This document shows, piece after piece, positions 39,733-49,355 of a DNA stretch of 64,000 nt. Made by a program: the position numbers and the translations under genes. The DNA is taken from positions 558,001 to 622,000 of the forward strand of contig NZ_JBIGHY010000003.1 in the NCBI RefSeq assembly GCF_043555865.1, given 5' to 3'. The DNA comes from Pelomonas dachongensis. GTDB taxonomy: Bacteria > Pseudomonadota > Gammaproteobacteria > Burkholderiales > Burkholderiaceae_C. Under the pieces are notes generated by a model. The model did no database searches. It saw nothing but the letters and a program-made list of their open reading frames with translations, and was not told where the DNA came from. Every line of letters starts with the position of its first letter. The first letter of the stretch is position 1.

Positions 39733-41004
39733 TCAGGGATACAGGCCGCGCTCCTCTCGCGCTTGCAGAACCCGCGTGCACGCCACCGTGAACGCAGCGG
39801 TGCGCAGCGGGATCTTGTGCTGCTCGCCGGTCTCCCAGATGTGCTTGAATGCGCCGATCATGATCTTGTCCAGGCGCACGTTGATCTCGTCCTCGGTCCA
39901 GAAGAAGGACGAGAAGTCCTGCACCCACTCGAAGTACGACACCGTCACGCCGCCGGCGTTGGCGATGACGTCCGGCACCACCACGATGCCGCGGTCCGCC
40001 AGCACCGCCTCGCCGTCGGGCGTGGTGGGGCCGTTGGCGCCTTCCAGCACCAGGCGTGTCTGCAGGCGCCGGGCGCGCTCGGCGGTGATCTGGCCTTCCA
40101 GCGCGGCCGGGATCAGCACGTCGCTCTTCACGTTCCAGAAGTCGTCGTTGGCGATCGTGTCGCCGCCCTTGAAGCCGGCCACGCCGCGCGTGGCGGCCAC
40201 GTGGTCCAGCAGGTTGGTCATGTCGAAGCCGGCGTCGTTGAAGATGGTGCCGGTGTGGTCCTGCACGGCGACGACCTTGGCGCCGTTGGCGGCGAACAGC
40301 TTGGCGGCGATGGAGCCCACGTTGCCGAAGCCCTGCACCGCGATGCGGGCGCCGTCCAGCTCCATGTTCAGGCGGCGCATGGCTTCGCGGCCCACGACGA
40401 ACACGCCGCGGCCGGTGGCGGCCACGCGGCCCAGCGAGCCGCCCAGCTCGATGGGCTTGCCCGTGACGACGCCGGTCGCCGTGGCCCCGGTGTTCATCGA
40501 GTACGTGTCCATCATCCAGGCCATGATCTTGCCGTTGGTGTTCACGTCCGGTGCCGGGATGTCCTGCTGCGGGCCGATGATGATGCCGATCTCGCTGGTA
40601 TAGCGGCGCGTCACCTTCTCCAGCTCCTTCATCGACAGCAGCGCCGGGTCCAGCCGGATGCCGCCCTTGGCGCCGCCGTAGGGCAGGTTCACCGCGGCGT
40701 TCTTGATCGTCATCCAGGCCGACAGCGCCATCACTTCTTCCAGCGTGACGTCCGGGTGGTAGCGCACGCCGCCCTTGCCGGGGCCGCGCGTCAGGCTGTG
40801 CTGCACGCGGTAGCCCTCGTAGTGGGCGATGGTGCCGTTGTCCAGCTCGATGGGGATGTCCACGATCAGCGCCCGCTTCGGGCGGCGCAGCGTCTCGACC
40901 CACCGACCCAGGTGGCCCAGGTAGGGTTCGACGGCGTCGATCTGCGACAGGTACGTTCCCCACGGGCTGTTGCGCGTGGGCGAAACAAAGGACAGATTGG
41001 GCAT
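39733..41004 (-). CDS. gdhA: Glu/Leu/Phe/Val dehydrogenase
   Basis: The ATG at 41004 is preceded by ggag seven bases away and gives 423 residues, the normal length of the hexameric enzyme. Landmarks are the glutamate-binding region GGAKGGIRLDP with its catalytic Lys, PAPDVNTNGKIMAWMMDTYS, the Rossmann motif VQGFGNVGSIAAKLFAANGA and the C-terminal NAGGVTVSYFEWVQD. It interconverts glutamate and 2-oxoglutarate. The absence of extra domains and the sequence type favour the NAD-linked catabolic form; that is inference. It is monocistronic, ended by an intrinsic terminator. Confidence 0.92.
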   Translation of the reverse strand: MPNLSFVSPTRNSPWGTYLSQIDAVEPYLGHLGRWVETLRRPKRALIVDIPIELDNGTIAHYEGYRVQHSLTRGPGKGGVRYHPDVTLEEVMALSAWMTIKNAAVNLPYGGAKGGIRLDPALLSMKELEKVTRRYTSEIGIIIGPQQDIPAPDVNTNGKIMAWMMDTYSMNTGATATGVVTGKPIELGGSLGRVAATGRGVFVVGREAMRRLNMELDGARIAVQGFGNVGSIAAKLFAANGAKVVAVQDHTGTIFNDAGFDMTNLLDHVAATRGVAGFKGGDTIANDDFWNVKSDVLIPAALEGQITAERARRLQTRLVLEGANGPTTPDGEAVLADRGIVVVPDVIANAGGVTVSYFEWVQDFSSFFWTEDEINVRLDKIMIGAFKHIWETGEQHKIPLRTAAFTVACTRVLQAREERGLYP

Positions 41005-41142
41005 GAAATGCTCCGTAACTTTCAGTGGGGCGAACGGTAGCGCGAAGGCAGGTTTCGCCGCTACAGCTTGTCTAGCCAAGTGCGTATGCGTTCATGCACG
41101 GCGCGCATGAGCCCCCCACATCGTGACCGATGGCACGCCCGT

Positions 41143-41901
41143 TCAGCGGGTGGGGAGCGCCGCCGTCCACATGTAGTGCGGGAGGGCATCGCGGATCACC
41201 TCGGCGCGGCCGAACATCAGCAAACCCGCCAGGCGCAGGCCCGAGGTGCCGGCCTCGCGGTTGCGGCCGAACGCGCCGATGCGCTCCAGGAACTCCGGCA
41301 CGGCCAGATCCGTCCACGGGTGATTGGGCTTCACCGCCGCGAAGCGGTTGCGGTAGGCCTGCACCGTGTCCAGGTCCAGATCGACAATGTCAAGACCCTG
41401 CAGCACCCGCTCGTCGCGCGAATCCTCCACCCGCTCGGCCAGCATGCGGCGCACCGTCTCGTCATCCGCGGCGTAGTCGCCCTCGTGGCGCCGCAGGTAG
41501 GTACCGCCGAACGGGTTGGCCCCCAGGTGCACGGGCCGCAGTTGGCGCGCCGCCCGCGGCACCCGGATGCGCAACACCGAGTGACCGTCCATCAGCACCG
41601 GCTGCACATCGCCCTCGCCGAGGAGGTTGCTGCTGATCTGCTTGCGGTTGTGCAGGTTGTCCCATAGCGCCTTACGCACCCGTTCCAGCCCCGGCAAGCC
41701 CAACACCTTGAACTGGCCCGGAGGCCTTTCCTGAACACCCAACAGGATGACGCCGCCCTCGCCGTTGGCCATCGCGCTGTAGGTTCGCCAGACATCGTCG
41801 GGCAGCTCGCCGCGCCCGTCGCGCCCCTGGGCCGCCTTGCATTCCAGGTCGCAGGACTCCGCCAGCGTGGCCAGATCGAGCAAATCCGTGTCGGCACTCA
41901 T
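41143..41901 (-). pseudogene. C-terminally truncated AlbA_2-type (COG2865) DNA-binding protein
   Basis: The ATG at 41901 gives 252 residues. The N-terminal AlbA_2 (divergent AAA/Schlafen-like) domain is complete: LECKAAQGRDGRGELPDDVWRTYSAMANGEGG and ILLGVQE (quoted in parts). It continues with the GGTYLRRHEGDYAADDETVRRMLAE region. Family members continue for 200 or more residues after the 'IRDALPHYM' motif, but here it is followed by seven unrelated residues and a stop. The gene is therefore a 3'-deleted remnant. It follows the DUF1016 gene in a damaged defence locus. Confidence 0.62.
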
Positions 41902-41992
41902 GAGGCGGCTTTCGAGGAACGGGAGCTTCGGCGAGTCGGCACGACGGCCGACCGCACGGCGTGCAGGAGGTTTTGGCGTTGGGCAGTAGGCT

Positions 41993-43102
41993 TCATGGCG
42001 CCTCAGGCTCTGTCGAACCCGCCCCCAGCTCCGCCTCCAGCTCCTCAATGCTCGGCAGCGCGCTTTGCAGCGACTCCGGCAGCGCCCGCGTGAGCTCGTA
42101 GCTGGCAATGCCGATGGGCTTGTCGATGCCGCGCAGCGCGTACTCGGCCAGCACCTTGTCCTGGCCCTGGCACAGCATCAGCCCGATGGTGGGCGCGTCC
42201 TGCGGGTGGCGCAGCGTGTCGTCCACCACGTTGCAGTAGAAGTTCAGCTTGCCGGCGTACTCGGGTTTGAAGTCGCCCCGCTTGAGCTCGATCACCACAA
42301 AGGCGCGCAGCTTCAGGTGATAGAAGAGCAGGTCAACGTAGAACTCGTTCTCGCCTACGGTCAGCAGGTGCTGACGTCCCACAAAGGCAAAGCCCTGGCC
42401 GAGTTCGAGCAGGAATTTTTCGAGATGGGCGACCAGGCCGGTTTCCAGCTCGCGCTCATGGAAGGTCGGCGCCAGCGTCAGGAAGTCGAAGACATATGGG
42501 TCCTTCAGCGCCTGCTGTACCAGCTCTGACTGCGGAGCCGGCAAGCGGCTGGCGAAGTTGTTCGCCAGCGAGCCCTGGCGCGCATGGGCGGCGCTCTCGA
42601 TCTGCATTTGCAGCACGCTGCGGCTCCAACCCTGCGCCACGGCCTGGGCCATGTACCAGGCGCGCAGGTCGACCGCCTTGACCTTCTCCAGCAGCAGCGC
42701 ATGGTGACCCCATGGCACCTGCCACAGCAGGCTTGGCTCGGCCTGCGTTTTCGCCACAGGCTGTGGCAAAAAGCCTTCGCTCGCCGCTTTCGCCACAGCC
42801 TGTGGCGAAAACAGTCCGGGGTCGGGGTAGGCACGGGCAAAGGCCAGCATGCGGTCCAGGTTGCGTGGCGAAAAGCCCTTCAGTTCGGGCAAGGCATTGG
42901 CCAGGTCGCGTGACAGCCGCGGGATGACGGCAGCGCCCCAGCCGGCTTCCTGTTGCCGCGCATGCAACAGCTGGCCCACCTGCCAGTACAGCGCCACCAG
43001 CTCGGCATTGACCGCCAGCACCGCCCGCACCTGGGCGGCCTGAATGCGGTTCTGGATGGCCGCCAGCAGGTCGGCATAGAGCAGGGAGCGGCTGTCGGTC
43101 AT
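41993..43102 (-). CDS. PDDEXK nuclease-domain protein, DUF1016/YhcG family
   Basis: This 369-residue protein has the DUF1016 N-terminal helical domain (residues about 10-90, with VNAELVALYWQVGQLL). A C-terminal PDDEXK nuclease domain holds the core acidic residues in ENEFYVDLLFYH and FVVIELKRGDF. Between them, residues about 97-118 contain two tandem copies of F-x-PQ-x-VAK encoded by DNA palindromes. Relatives are thought to act in phage defence or transposon control beside type I restriction genes. The ATG overlaps the stop of the upstream hsdR/hsdS fragment. The frame is intact, so it may still be functional. Confidence 0.82.
   Translation of the reverse strand: MTDSRSLLYADLLAAIQNRIQAAQVRAVLAVNAELVALYWQVGQLLHARQQEAGWGAAVIPRLSRDLANALPELKGFSPRNLDRMLAFARAYPDPGLFSPQAVAKAASEGFLPQPVAKTQAEPSLLWQVPWGHHALLLEKVKAVDLRAWYMAQAVAQGWSRSVLQMQIESAAHARQGSLANNFASRLPAPQSELVQQALKDPYVFDFLTLAPTFHERELETGLVAHLEKFLLELGQGFAFVGRQHLLTVGENEFYVDLLFYHLKLRAFVVIELKRGDFKPEYAGKLNFYCNVVDDTLRHPQDAPTIGLMLCQGQDKVLAEYALRGIDKPIGIASYELTRALPESLQSALPSIEELEAELGAGSTEPEAP
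42749..42811. repeat. two palindromes inserted in frame in the DUF1016 gene
   Basis: The dyad at 42789-42811 (TTTCGCCACAG, C, CTGTGGCGAAA) is perfect; that at 42749-42772 is nearly the same. They encode F-x-PQ-x-VAK repeats in a stretch longer than usual for this family, and look like an in-frame spread of a short repeated palindromic element. Confidence 0.6.
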
Positions 43103-44613
43103 GGGGACTCCGGCCGGGGTCGGGCCTTGCGCGCTTTGCCTGGGGCTGCCCGCGCTGCCCGCCCGGCGCGGATGCGCGCCAGCAACTCGGCGGCGGGATC
43201 GTCGGCCGGGTCTTGAGGGACGAGCTGGCCGGCGAAGGCGGCGCGGAGGAGGTTTTGGCGTTGGGCGGTGGATTGGGCCTGCGCGGCCTCCAGCGCAGCG
43301 ACCAGTTCACGCGCAGCAGGCAGCTGCTGGCTGAGCAACAAGACCGCTGAAGATTGCTCGGCGAGCGGGGGGATCGGCACGGGCGATCGTCGAACGTCCT
43401 GCTGATTGATGCTGGCCTGATTCACAGCCCATTTGGCTTCAGCCGTCAGCCGCATTCGACCGATTTCCGAACCCACGTCGGCCGAGACGAACTTACCCTC
43501 GACAGCGGCAGAAAGGCTCAGCCGCATCATGTTCGACTCCAAGACAGCGCCTGCAAGCGAACTGGGCACCCGCATCGACTTGCCCGGGTGGGTCATGCTG
43601 TTGACGCGGTGGATGACCAAATCATCCATCTCCAGCCCATACGTATCGACTTCATCGCCATTTGCGGTCACTTGTCGTAGCCCGTCGCGCGGCCGGTACC
43701 AGCCGATCTGATAGTCGTCGATGCGCACGATGGGCACACCCGCGGCGTAGCGTTCCTTGGGCAAAGGAAGGCCATTCTGTGGCCCCGCGACGATCAGGGC
43801 GTCCAGAGTGGCCCAGGTCCACGACTGAGGCAACGCCGGCAGTGCTGCCGACGCGCTGCACGTTGTACAGCTCGGTGAAGGTGCGGCCGTCGTCCGGCGG
43901 CGTGTAGGCCATGAACTCCTGGTGCGCCTGCTTGCCGAGGTGGCAGGTGTCGACGAGGAACAGGATGCGCTTCGCGCCAGCGAACTTGAGCAGCCGGTAG
44001 ACGGCGGTGATGGCCGTGAAGGTCTTGCCCGCGCCGGTGGCCAAGTGCACCAGCGCGCGCGGGCGGTTGGCGGCCAGCAACTGCTCCAGGCCGGTGACGG
44101 CGGCGGTCTGGCAGTCGCGCAGGTTCTCGTCGGGCAGGGGCGGCATGGCCGCCTCCAGGAGGCCGCGCAGCGTGGCAGGCTGGGCCGCCCAGGCCGCCAG
44201 CGTGTCGGGGCGGAAGAAGCTGAATACCTCGCGCGAGCGAGGCGCGGGGTCGCGGCCGTCGGTGAAGCGGGTGAGCTGGCCGGTGGCTTCGAGCTGGCCG
44301 GTGGAGCTTCGAACAGGAAGGGCAGCGGCTGGCCGCTGGCACGCCACTTCAGCCGCGAATGGGCGTAGCGCTCGGTCTGCGCCTCGGTGACGACGAGCTG
44401 CTCGCCGGCGTCGTCGCGCTTGGCCTCCACGACGCCGACCGGCTCGCGGTCCACGAACAGCACATAGTCGGCCGGACCGGTGTCGGTCGGGAACTCGCGC
44501 ACCGCCACGCCCGACGCCGCGCCCAGGTTGAGGCGGGCGTGGTCCTGCACCTGCCAGCCGGCGGCGCGCAGGCGTTCATCGATGACTTGGCGGGCCTGGG
44601 CCTCTGGGGTCAT
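43099..44613 (-). pseudogene. hsdR-hsdS: chimeric remnant: 5' hsdR (frameshifted) fused to 3' hsdS
   Basis: The first 101 codons encode the type I restriction HsdR N-terminal nuclease domain (YVLFVDREPVGVVEAKRDD). Then an imperfect tandem duplication (18 bases at 44273-44290, 20 bases at 44291-44310) shifts the frame. HsdR continues in another frame with helicase motif I (HLATGAGKTFTAI) and ELYNVQRVGS. Near 43840-43855 the sequence changes to the second target-recognition half of HsdS (LPQSWTWATL, then ASINQQDVRRSPVPIPPLAEQ and a coiled coil), in the original frame. The rest of hsdR, all of hsdM and the 5' half of hsdS are missing. The system cannot restrict or modify. Confidence 0.75.
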
Positions 44614-44666
44614 GTGGGCTCCCGGATTGCGGCCCGCATTGTGAACGCCCGCATACCATCGCCGCC

Positions 44667-46658
44667 GTGACCTCCCTCGACCTCGCCCTGCTCTACCTCG
44701 TCGCTGCCGTGCTGGGCGTTGTGGCCTGCCGCTCGCTGAAGCTGCCGCCCATGCTGGGCTACCTGGTGGTGGGGGTGGTCATCGGGCCCAACGTGCTGGC
44801 GGTGGCGCAGGACTCGGCTGGCCTCACCTACCTGGCGGAGTTCGGCGTCGTCTTCCTGATGTTCTCCATCGGGCTGGACTTCAACCTGCCCAAGCTGCGT
44901 GCACTGAAGATGGCGGTGTTCGGCATCGGCATGGCGCAGGTGGCGCTGACGGTGCTGGGCGCCATGGCCGGCAACGCGCTGCTGATCTGGGGCTTTGCGA
45001 TGCTGGGCGTGGCCTGGGAGCTGCAATGGCAGGGCGCGCTGGTGCTCGGTGCGGCCATGGCGATGAGCTCCACCGCCATCGTCGTGAAGCTGATGGCCGA
45101 GCGGCTGGAGCTGGAGAGCCCGCATGGCCGGCTGGTGATGGGCTCCCTGCTGTTCCAGGATCTGGCAGTGGTGCCGCTGCTGGTGCTGATCCCGGCGCTG
45201 AACAGCAGCGGCGCCGAGATGGTCCATGCGCTGGCCCTCGCCGGCCTGAAGGCCGCCGTGGTGCTGGGCCTGCTGCTGTACGGCGGCCAGAAGGCCATGC
45301 GCTGGTGGCTGACGCTGGTGGCCCGGCGCAAGAGCGAGGAGCTGTTCATGCTGAACCTGCTGCTGGTCACGCTGGGCCTGGCCTGGCTGACCGAGCACGC
45401 GGGGCTGAGCCTGGCGCTGGGCGCGTTCGTTGCGGGCATGCTCATTTCTGAGACGGAGTTCCGCCACCAGGTGGAGACCGACATCCGGCCCTTCCACGAC
45501 GTGCTGCTGGGCCTGTTCTTCATCACCATCGGCATGAAGCTGGACTGGCACCCGCTGGTGGAGCACTGGTGGCTGGTCATCCTGCTGACGGCGCTGCCGG
45601 TGGGCGCCAAGTTCGTGCTGACGGCCGGGCTGGTGCGGCTGTTCCGCCAGCCACCGGGCGTGGCGCTGCGCACCGGCCTGTACCTGGCGCAGGCGGGCGA
45701 GTTCGGCTTCGTGCTGCTGACGCTGGGCGCCCAGCACCAGCTGGTGGCGCCGCAGTGGGTCAGCCCGGTGCTGGCCAGCATGGTGCTGTCCATGCTGGCC
45801 ACGCCGCTGCTCATCATGTACAGCAACCGCATCGTCATGAAGCTGTCCAGCAGCGACTGGTTGATGCAGTCGGTGCAGCTGACCAGCATCGCCAAGAAGT
45901 CCATCAAGCAGGAGGCGCACGTCATCATCTGCGGCTACGGCCGCTCGGGCCAGAATCTGGCGCGGCTGCTGGAGGGCGAGCACATCCCCTACATGGCGCT
46001 GGACCTGGACCCCGACCGCGTGCGTCAGGCGGCCGCGGCCGGGCAGAGCGTGGTGTTCGGCGACGCGGCCAAGGTGCAGAGCCTGATGGCGGCAGGCCTG
46101 GCGCGCGCCAGCGCCGTGGTCGTGAGCTATCACGACACGCCGTCGGCCCTGAAGATCCTGGACCTGGTGCGCGCCCACGCGCCTCGCGTGCCGGTGGTCG
46201 TGCGCACCATCGACGACGTGGATCTGGAGCGCCTCAAGGCGGCCGGCGCCACTGAGGTGGTGCCGGAAGCCATCGAGGGCTCGCTCATGCTGGCCTCGCA
46301 TGCGCTGGCGCTGGTGGGCGTGCCGATGCGCCGCGTGCTGCGCATCACGCGCGACGCGCGCGACAAGCGCTACGGCCTGCTGCGCGGCTACTTTCATGGG
46401 GCGGACGACGACTTTGGCGACGACGCCGAGCAGGCGCGGCTGCGCTCGATCACGCTGCCCACGGCCAGTGTGCTGGACGGCCAGCCGGTCGGCGAGCTGC
46501 TGCTGACGCAGCTGGGGCTGGGGCTGGTGTCGCTGCGGCGTGCCAACGGCGCGGTGGTGGTGCCCGACGACGCCACCTGCGTGGCGAGCGGAGACACGCT
46601 GGTGCTGTCCGGCACGCCGGAGGCGCTGGTGCTGGCGGAGGAGCGGTTGCTGCGCTAG
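44667..46658 (+). CDS. KefC/CPA2-family monovalent cation-proton antiporter
   Basis: The 663-residue protein has an N-terminal Na/H-exchanger membrane domain of about twelve helices (MLGYLVVGVVIGPN, FSIGLDFNLPKLR, LLFQDLAVVPLL). It is followed by a cytosolic RCK/TrkA-N domain with a Rossmann loop (VIICGYGRSGQNLARLL) and a C-terminal TrkA-C domain. Such proteins exchange potassium or sodium for protons and are gated by nucleotides or glutathione adducts through the RCK domain. The start is a GTG. Absence of a KefF-like partner argues against strict KefC identity. It is divergent from the hsd remnant. Confidence 0.88.
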   Translation: MTSLDLALLYLVAAVLGVVACRSLKLPPMLGYLVVGVVIGPNVLAVAQDSAGLTYLAEFGVVFLMFSIGLDFNLPKLRALKMAVFGIGMAQVALTVLGAMAGNALLIWGFAMLGVAWELQWQGALVLGAAMAMSSTAIVVKLMAERLELESPHGRLVMGSLLFQDLAVVPLLVLIPALNSSGAEMVHALALAGLKAAVVLGLLLYGGQKAMRWWLTLVARRKSEELFMLNLLLVTLGLAWLTEHAGLSLALGAFVAGMLISETEFRHQVETDIRPFHDVLLGLFFITIGMKLDWHPLVEHWWLVILLTALPVGAKFVLTAGLVRLFRQPPGVALRTGLYLAQAGEFGFVLLTLGAQHQLVAPQWVSPVLASMVLSMLATPLLIMYSNRIVMKLSSSDWLMQSVQLTSIAKKSIKQEAHVIICGYGRSGQNLARLLEGEHIPYMALDLDPDRVRQAAAAGQSVVFGDAAKVQSLMAAGLARASAVVVSYHDTPSALKILDLVRAHAPRVPVVVRTIDDVDLERLKAAGATEVVPEAIEGSLMLASHALALVGVPMRRVLRITRDARDKRYGLLRGYFHGADDDFGDDAEQARLRSITLPTASVLDGQPVGELLLTQLGLGLVSLRRANGAVVVPDDATCVASGDTLVLSGTPEALVLAEERLLR

Positions 46659-46668
46659 GCGCGGTCGC

Positions 46669-48138
46669 TCAAGGCGCCGCTTCGGCCTGCACGCGGTTGC
46701 GGCCCTGGCTCTTGGCCACGTACAGCGCCTGGTCGGCGCGCCCCACGAGGGCGGACAGGCTGTCGCCCGTGCGGTGGCCCGCGAAGCCGCCGCTCAGCGT
46801 GATGTGCAGCGGGCCGGCCGAGGTCGGGAAGGGCTGGTCCGCGACGCTGCGGCGCAGTCGCTCGGCGAAGCCCAGCGCCGCGTCCGGCGGGCCGTGCAGC
46901 AGCGCGATGAACTCCTCACCGCCCCAGCGGCCCCCCAGGTCGGACTTGCGCAGCACCTCGCGCAGGCGCCGCGCCAGTTCCACCAACACTTCGTCGCCGA
47001 CGTTGTGGCCATGCTCGTCGTTGACGCGCTTGAAGTGGTCCACGTCCACCAGCAGCAGCGTCAGCGGCAGGCCATGCCGCTCGGCGGTGTGCATGGCGCG
47101 CTCGGCCTCGGCGCTGAAGCAGCGCCGGTTGGCGATGCCGGTCAGCGCGTCCTCCTGGGCCAGCCGGTTCAGCGCGCGCTCGGCCTGGCGCCATTCGGTG
47201 ATGTAGTGCTGGATGGATACCACCACCGGCTGGCCGTCCACGTCGAAGCAGCGCCGCTTGACGACGACGCGGAAGCACTCCTCGCCGGTGAGTGGCAGCA
47301 CGCTCTGCTCTTCCTTGACGATCTCCTGCCCCTGCAGCACGAGCTGGTCTTCCGCCAGAGAGGTCTCGCCCACGCCCGGGCGCGGCGCCAGGTCCATGGC
47401 GTTCAGCCCGATCAGCGCCTCGCGGCTCATGCCGCGCAGGCGCACGGCGGTGGCGTTGACCATCACCAGGCGGCTGTGGGCGTCCTTGATGTAGATGGCG
47501 TCGGGCAGCAGGTCGATGAGGTCCTGCACGAACTGCTCGGTGCGCTTGCGCAGCGCCACTTCGCGCTCCAGGGACTGCTTCAGCTCGCGCTCGGCCACGC
47601 GCCATTCGGTGATGTGGTGGTCGATGCCGACGACCACCGGCTGGCCGTCCATGCCCATGCTGCGGTGCTTGCTGATGATGCGGTAGACCTCTTCCCCCGT
47701 GTGGCGGCGGATGGTGTGCTCCTCCTTGGTCAGGTCGGCGCCCGCGAGGACCTGTTCGTCTTCCTGCAGCGACAGCGCGTGGCTGGCGTTCCCGCAGGTG
47801 CGGCCGACGACCCCTTCTTCCAGAACCTGCTGGCGGCTGACACCGTGATAGCGCGCGAACGCCTCGTTGACCATCACGTAGCGCCCGCCGTGCTGCTTCA
47901 CGTAGGTGGGGTCGGGGATGGCGTCGATCAGCGCCTGCGCGAATGCCTGCGAGCGGCGGGCCGCGGCCTTGCGGTGGCGCTCGGTCTTCAGCAGGCTGCG
48001 CAGCGTCGGGGCAAAGGCCGCCAGGCCCACGGCCAGCGCCGTCGCGCCGGCGGGCGCCTGCAGCAGCAGGCAGGCGCCGGCCACGAGCAGTGCTGGCAGG
48101 GCCAGCAACAGGGAGCGCACGAGGGTGGCGGCAGTCAC
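46669..48138 (-). CDS. two-PAS diguanylate cyclase
   Basis: The 489-residue protein has two closely spaced hydrophobic segments at the N terminus (about 5-45), two PAS domains with PAC motifs (about 60-180 and 205-320), and a GGDEF domain with the intact signature GGEEF (RWGGEEFIALL). The entry motif is QEDALTGIANRRCF. It should make cyclic di-GMP in response to a signal sensed in the cytoplasm by the PAS domains. An allosteric I-site (RxxD) is not evident. Its GTG start and orientation leave 236 bases of shared upstream region with the TRAP operon. Confidence 0.88.
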   Translation of the reverse strand: MTAATLVRSLLLALPALLVAGACLLLQAPAGATALAVGLAAFAPTLRSLLKTERHRKAAARRSQAFAQALIDAIPDPTYVKQHGGRYVMVNEAFARYHGVSRQQVLEEGVVGRTCGNASHALSLQEDEQVLAGADLTKEEHTIRRHTGEEVYRIISKHRSMGMDGQPVVVGIDHHITEWRVAERELKQSLEREVALRKRTEQFVQDLIDLLPDAIYIKDAHSRLVMVNATAVRLRGMSREALIGLNAMDLAPRPGVGETSLAEDQLVLQGQEIVKEEQSVLPLTGEECFRVVVKRRCFDVDGQPVVVSIQHYITEWRQAERALNRLAQEDALTGIANRRCFSAEAERAMHTAERHGLPLTLLLVDVDHFKRVNDEHGHNVGDEVLVELARRLREVLRKSDLGGRWGGEEFIALLHGPPDAALGFAERLRRSVADQPFPTSAGPLHITLSGGFAGHRTGDSLSALVGRADQALYVAKSQGRNRVQAEAAP

Positions 48139-48267
48139 GGCGGATCTTTTGGGGTTGTTGGCGAGCCTATCAGCGGGCGCCCCGCGACGGTGCGCCGCGC
48201 CCGTGCGGACTTTGCGCCCGGGTCTGTTTCATGCAGCAGCGCTTCGTTTTGGCTGGGCGTAAGTAAA

Positions 48268-48320
48268 AACGAGACACCGTTTCAACAAAAAGAGAACTTG
48301 ATTTTGACAATTCGTTATCA
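48268..48320 (+). promoter_or_regulatory. two palindromes upstream of the TRAP operon
   Basis: CGAGAC-ACC-GTTTCA (48270-48284) is a partial dyad resembling IclR/KdgR-type operators. TGACAA-TTCG-TTATCA (48305-48320) pairs at five of six positions and could be a GntR-type site. They lie 55 to 105 bases before the first TRAP gene, in an AT-richer stretch. A promoter could not be assigned confidently. Confidence 0.4.
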
Positions 48321-48374
48321 GACACTGCGGCGCGCCGCTTCCGGGCGGAAAGACAACGATCAGGAGACCAGACG

Positions 48375-49355
48375 ATGACCCGATTCCGCCCGCTGGGCCT
48401 GCTGGCCGCCGCCGTGCTGAGCCTGACGGCCGCGCTGCCGGCCAGCGCCGTGGTGTTCCGCTCGGCCGATGTGCACAACGCCGACGACTACCCCACCGTG
48501 GCCGCGGTCAAGCACATGAGCGAGCTGCTGGAGAAGCGCAGCAACGGCAAGTACACGATCAAGGTCTTCAACAAGAGCGCGTTGGGCTCCGAGAAGCAGA
48601 CGCTGGACCAGCTGAAGATCGGCGCGCTGCAGCTGAACCGCGTGAACATCAGCTCGCTGAATTCGCTGTGCCCCAAGAGCCTGGTGCCCACCATGCCCTT
48701 CCTGTTCGACTCGGTCGCCCACATGCGCAAGACGCTGGACGGCCCCGTCGGCGACGAGATCCTGCGTGGCTGCGAGGCGCAGGGCATGGTCGGCCTGGCG
48801 TTCTACGACAGCGGTTCGCGCTCCATCTACGCCAAGAAGCCGGTGCGCACGCCGGCCGACACCAAGGGCCTGAAGATCCGCGTGCAGCCGTCCGAGCTGT
48901 GGGTGGCCGTGGCCAGCGCCATGGGCGCCAACCCCACGCCCATGCCCGCCGGCGAGATCTACACGGCGCTGAAGACCGGCGTCATCGACGCGGCCGAGAA
49001 CAACATCCCGTCCTACGACGGCTTCAAGCACTACGAGGCGGTGAAGTTCTATTCCCGCACCGAGCACTCGATGGCGCCCGAGGTGCTGCTGATGTCCAAG
49101 ATCGTCTACGACCGCCTCAGCAAGGCCGACCAGGACCTGTTCCGCGCCGCGGCCAAGGAGTCGGTCGTGTTCCAGCGCAAGAAGTGGGACGAGCAGGAGC
49201 AGAAGTCGCTGGCCATCGTCACCAAGGGCGGCGCGCAGTTCGTGAGCGACGTGGACCGCGCCGCCTTCAAGGCCGCGATGGCGCCCGTCTACGCCAAGTT
49301 CATCAACACGCCGGATCTGCAGCGCCTGGTCAAGGCCACGCAAGACAGCAAGTGA
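48375..49355 (+). CDS. dctP: TRAP transporter periplasmic solute-binding protein, DctP family
   Basis: This 326-residue exported protein has a signal peptide (LLAAAVLSLTAALPASA) and the family pattern: FRSADVHNADDYPTVAAVKHM, SALGSEKQTLDQLKIGALQL, GLKIRVQPSELWVAVASAMGANP with the carboxylate-binding Arg, and ENNIPSYDGFKHYE. DctP proteins bind C4-dicarboxylates, uronates or other acids. The small and large permeases follow, giving a complete Na-coupled TRAP importer. The ribosome site is 'aggag', nine bases before the ATG. Palindromes upstream suggest control by a sugar-acid regulator. Confidence 0.92.
   Translation: MTRFRPLGLLAAAVLSLTAALPASAVVFRSADVHNADDYPTVAAVKHMSELLEKRSNGKYTIKVFNKSALGSEKQTLDQLKIGALQLNRVNISSLNSLCPKSLVPTMPFLFDSVAHMRKTLDGPVGDEILRGCEAQGMVGLAFYDSGSRSIYAKKPVRTPADTKGLKIRVQPSELWVAVASAMGANPTPMPAGEIYTALKTGVIDAAENNIPSYDGFKHYEAVKFYSRTEHSMAPEVLLMSKIVYDRLSKADQDLFRAAAKESVVFQRKKWDEQEQKSLAIVTKGGAQFVSDVDRAAFKAAMAPVYAKFINTPDLQRLVKATQDSK

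Noticed and set aside
41005..41142. Missing 3' part of the AlbA_2 gene in another frame
   Set aside because: None of the frames in these bases resembles the expected C-terminal domain, so it is deleted rather than frameshifted.
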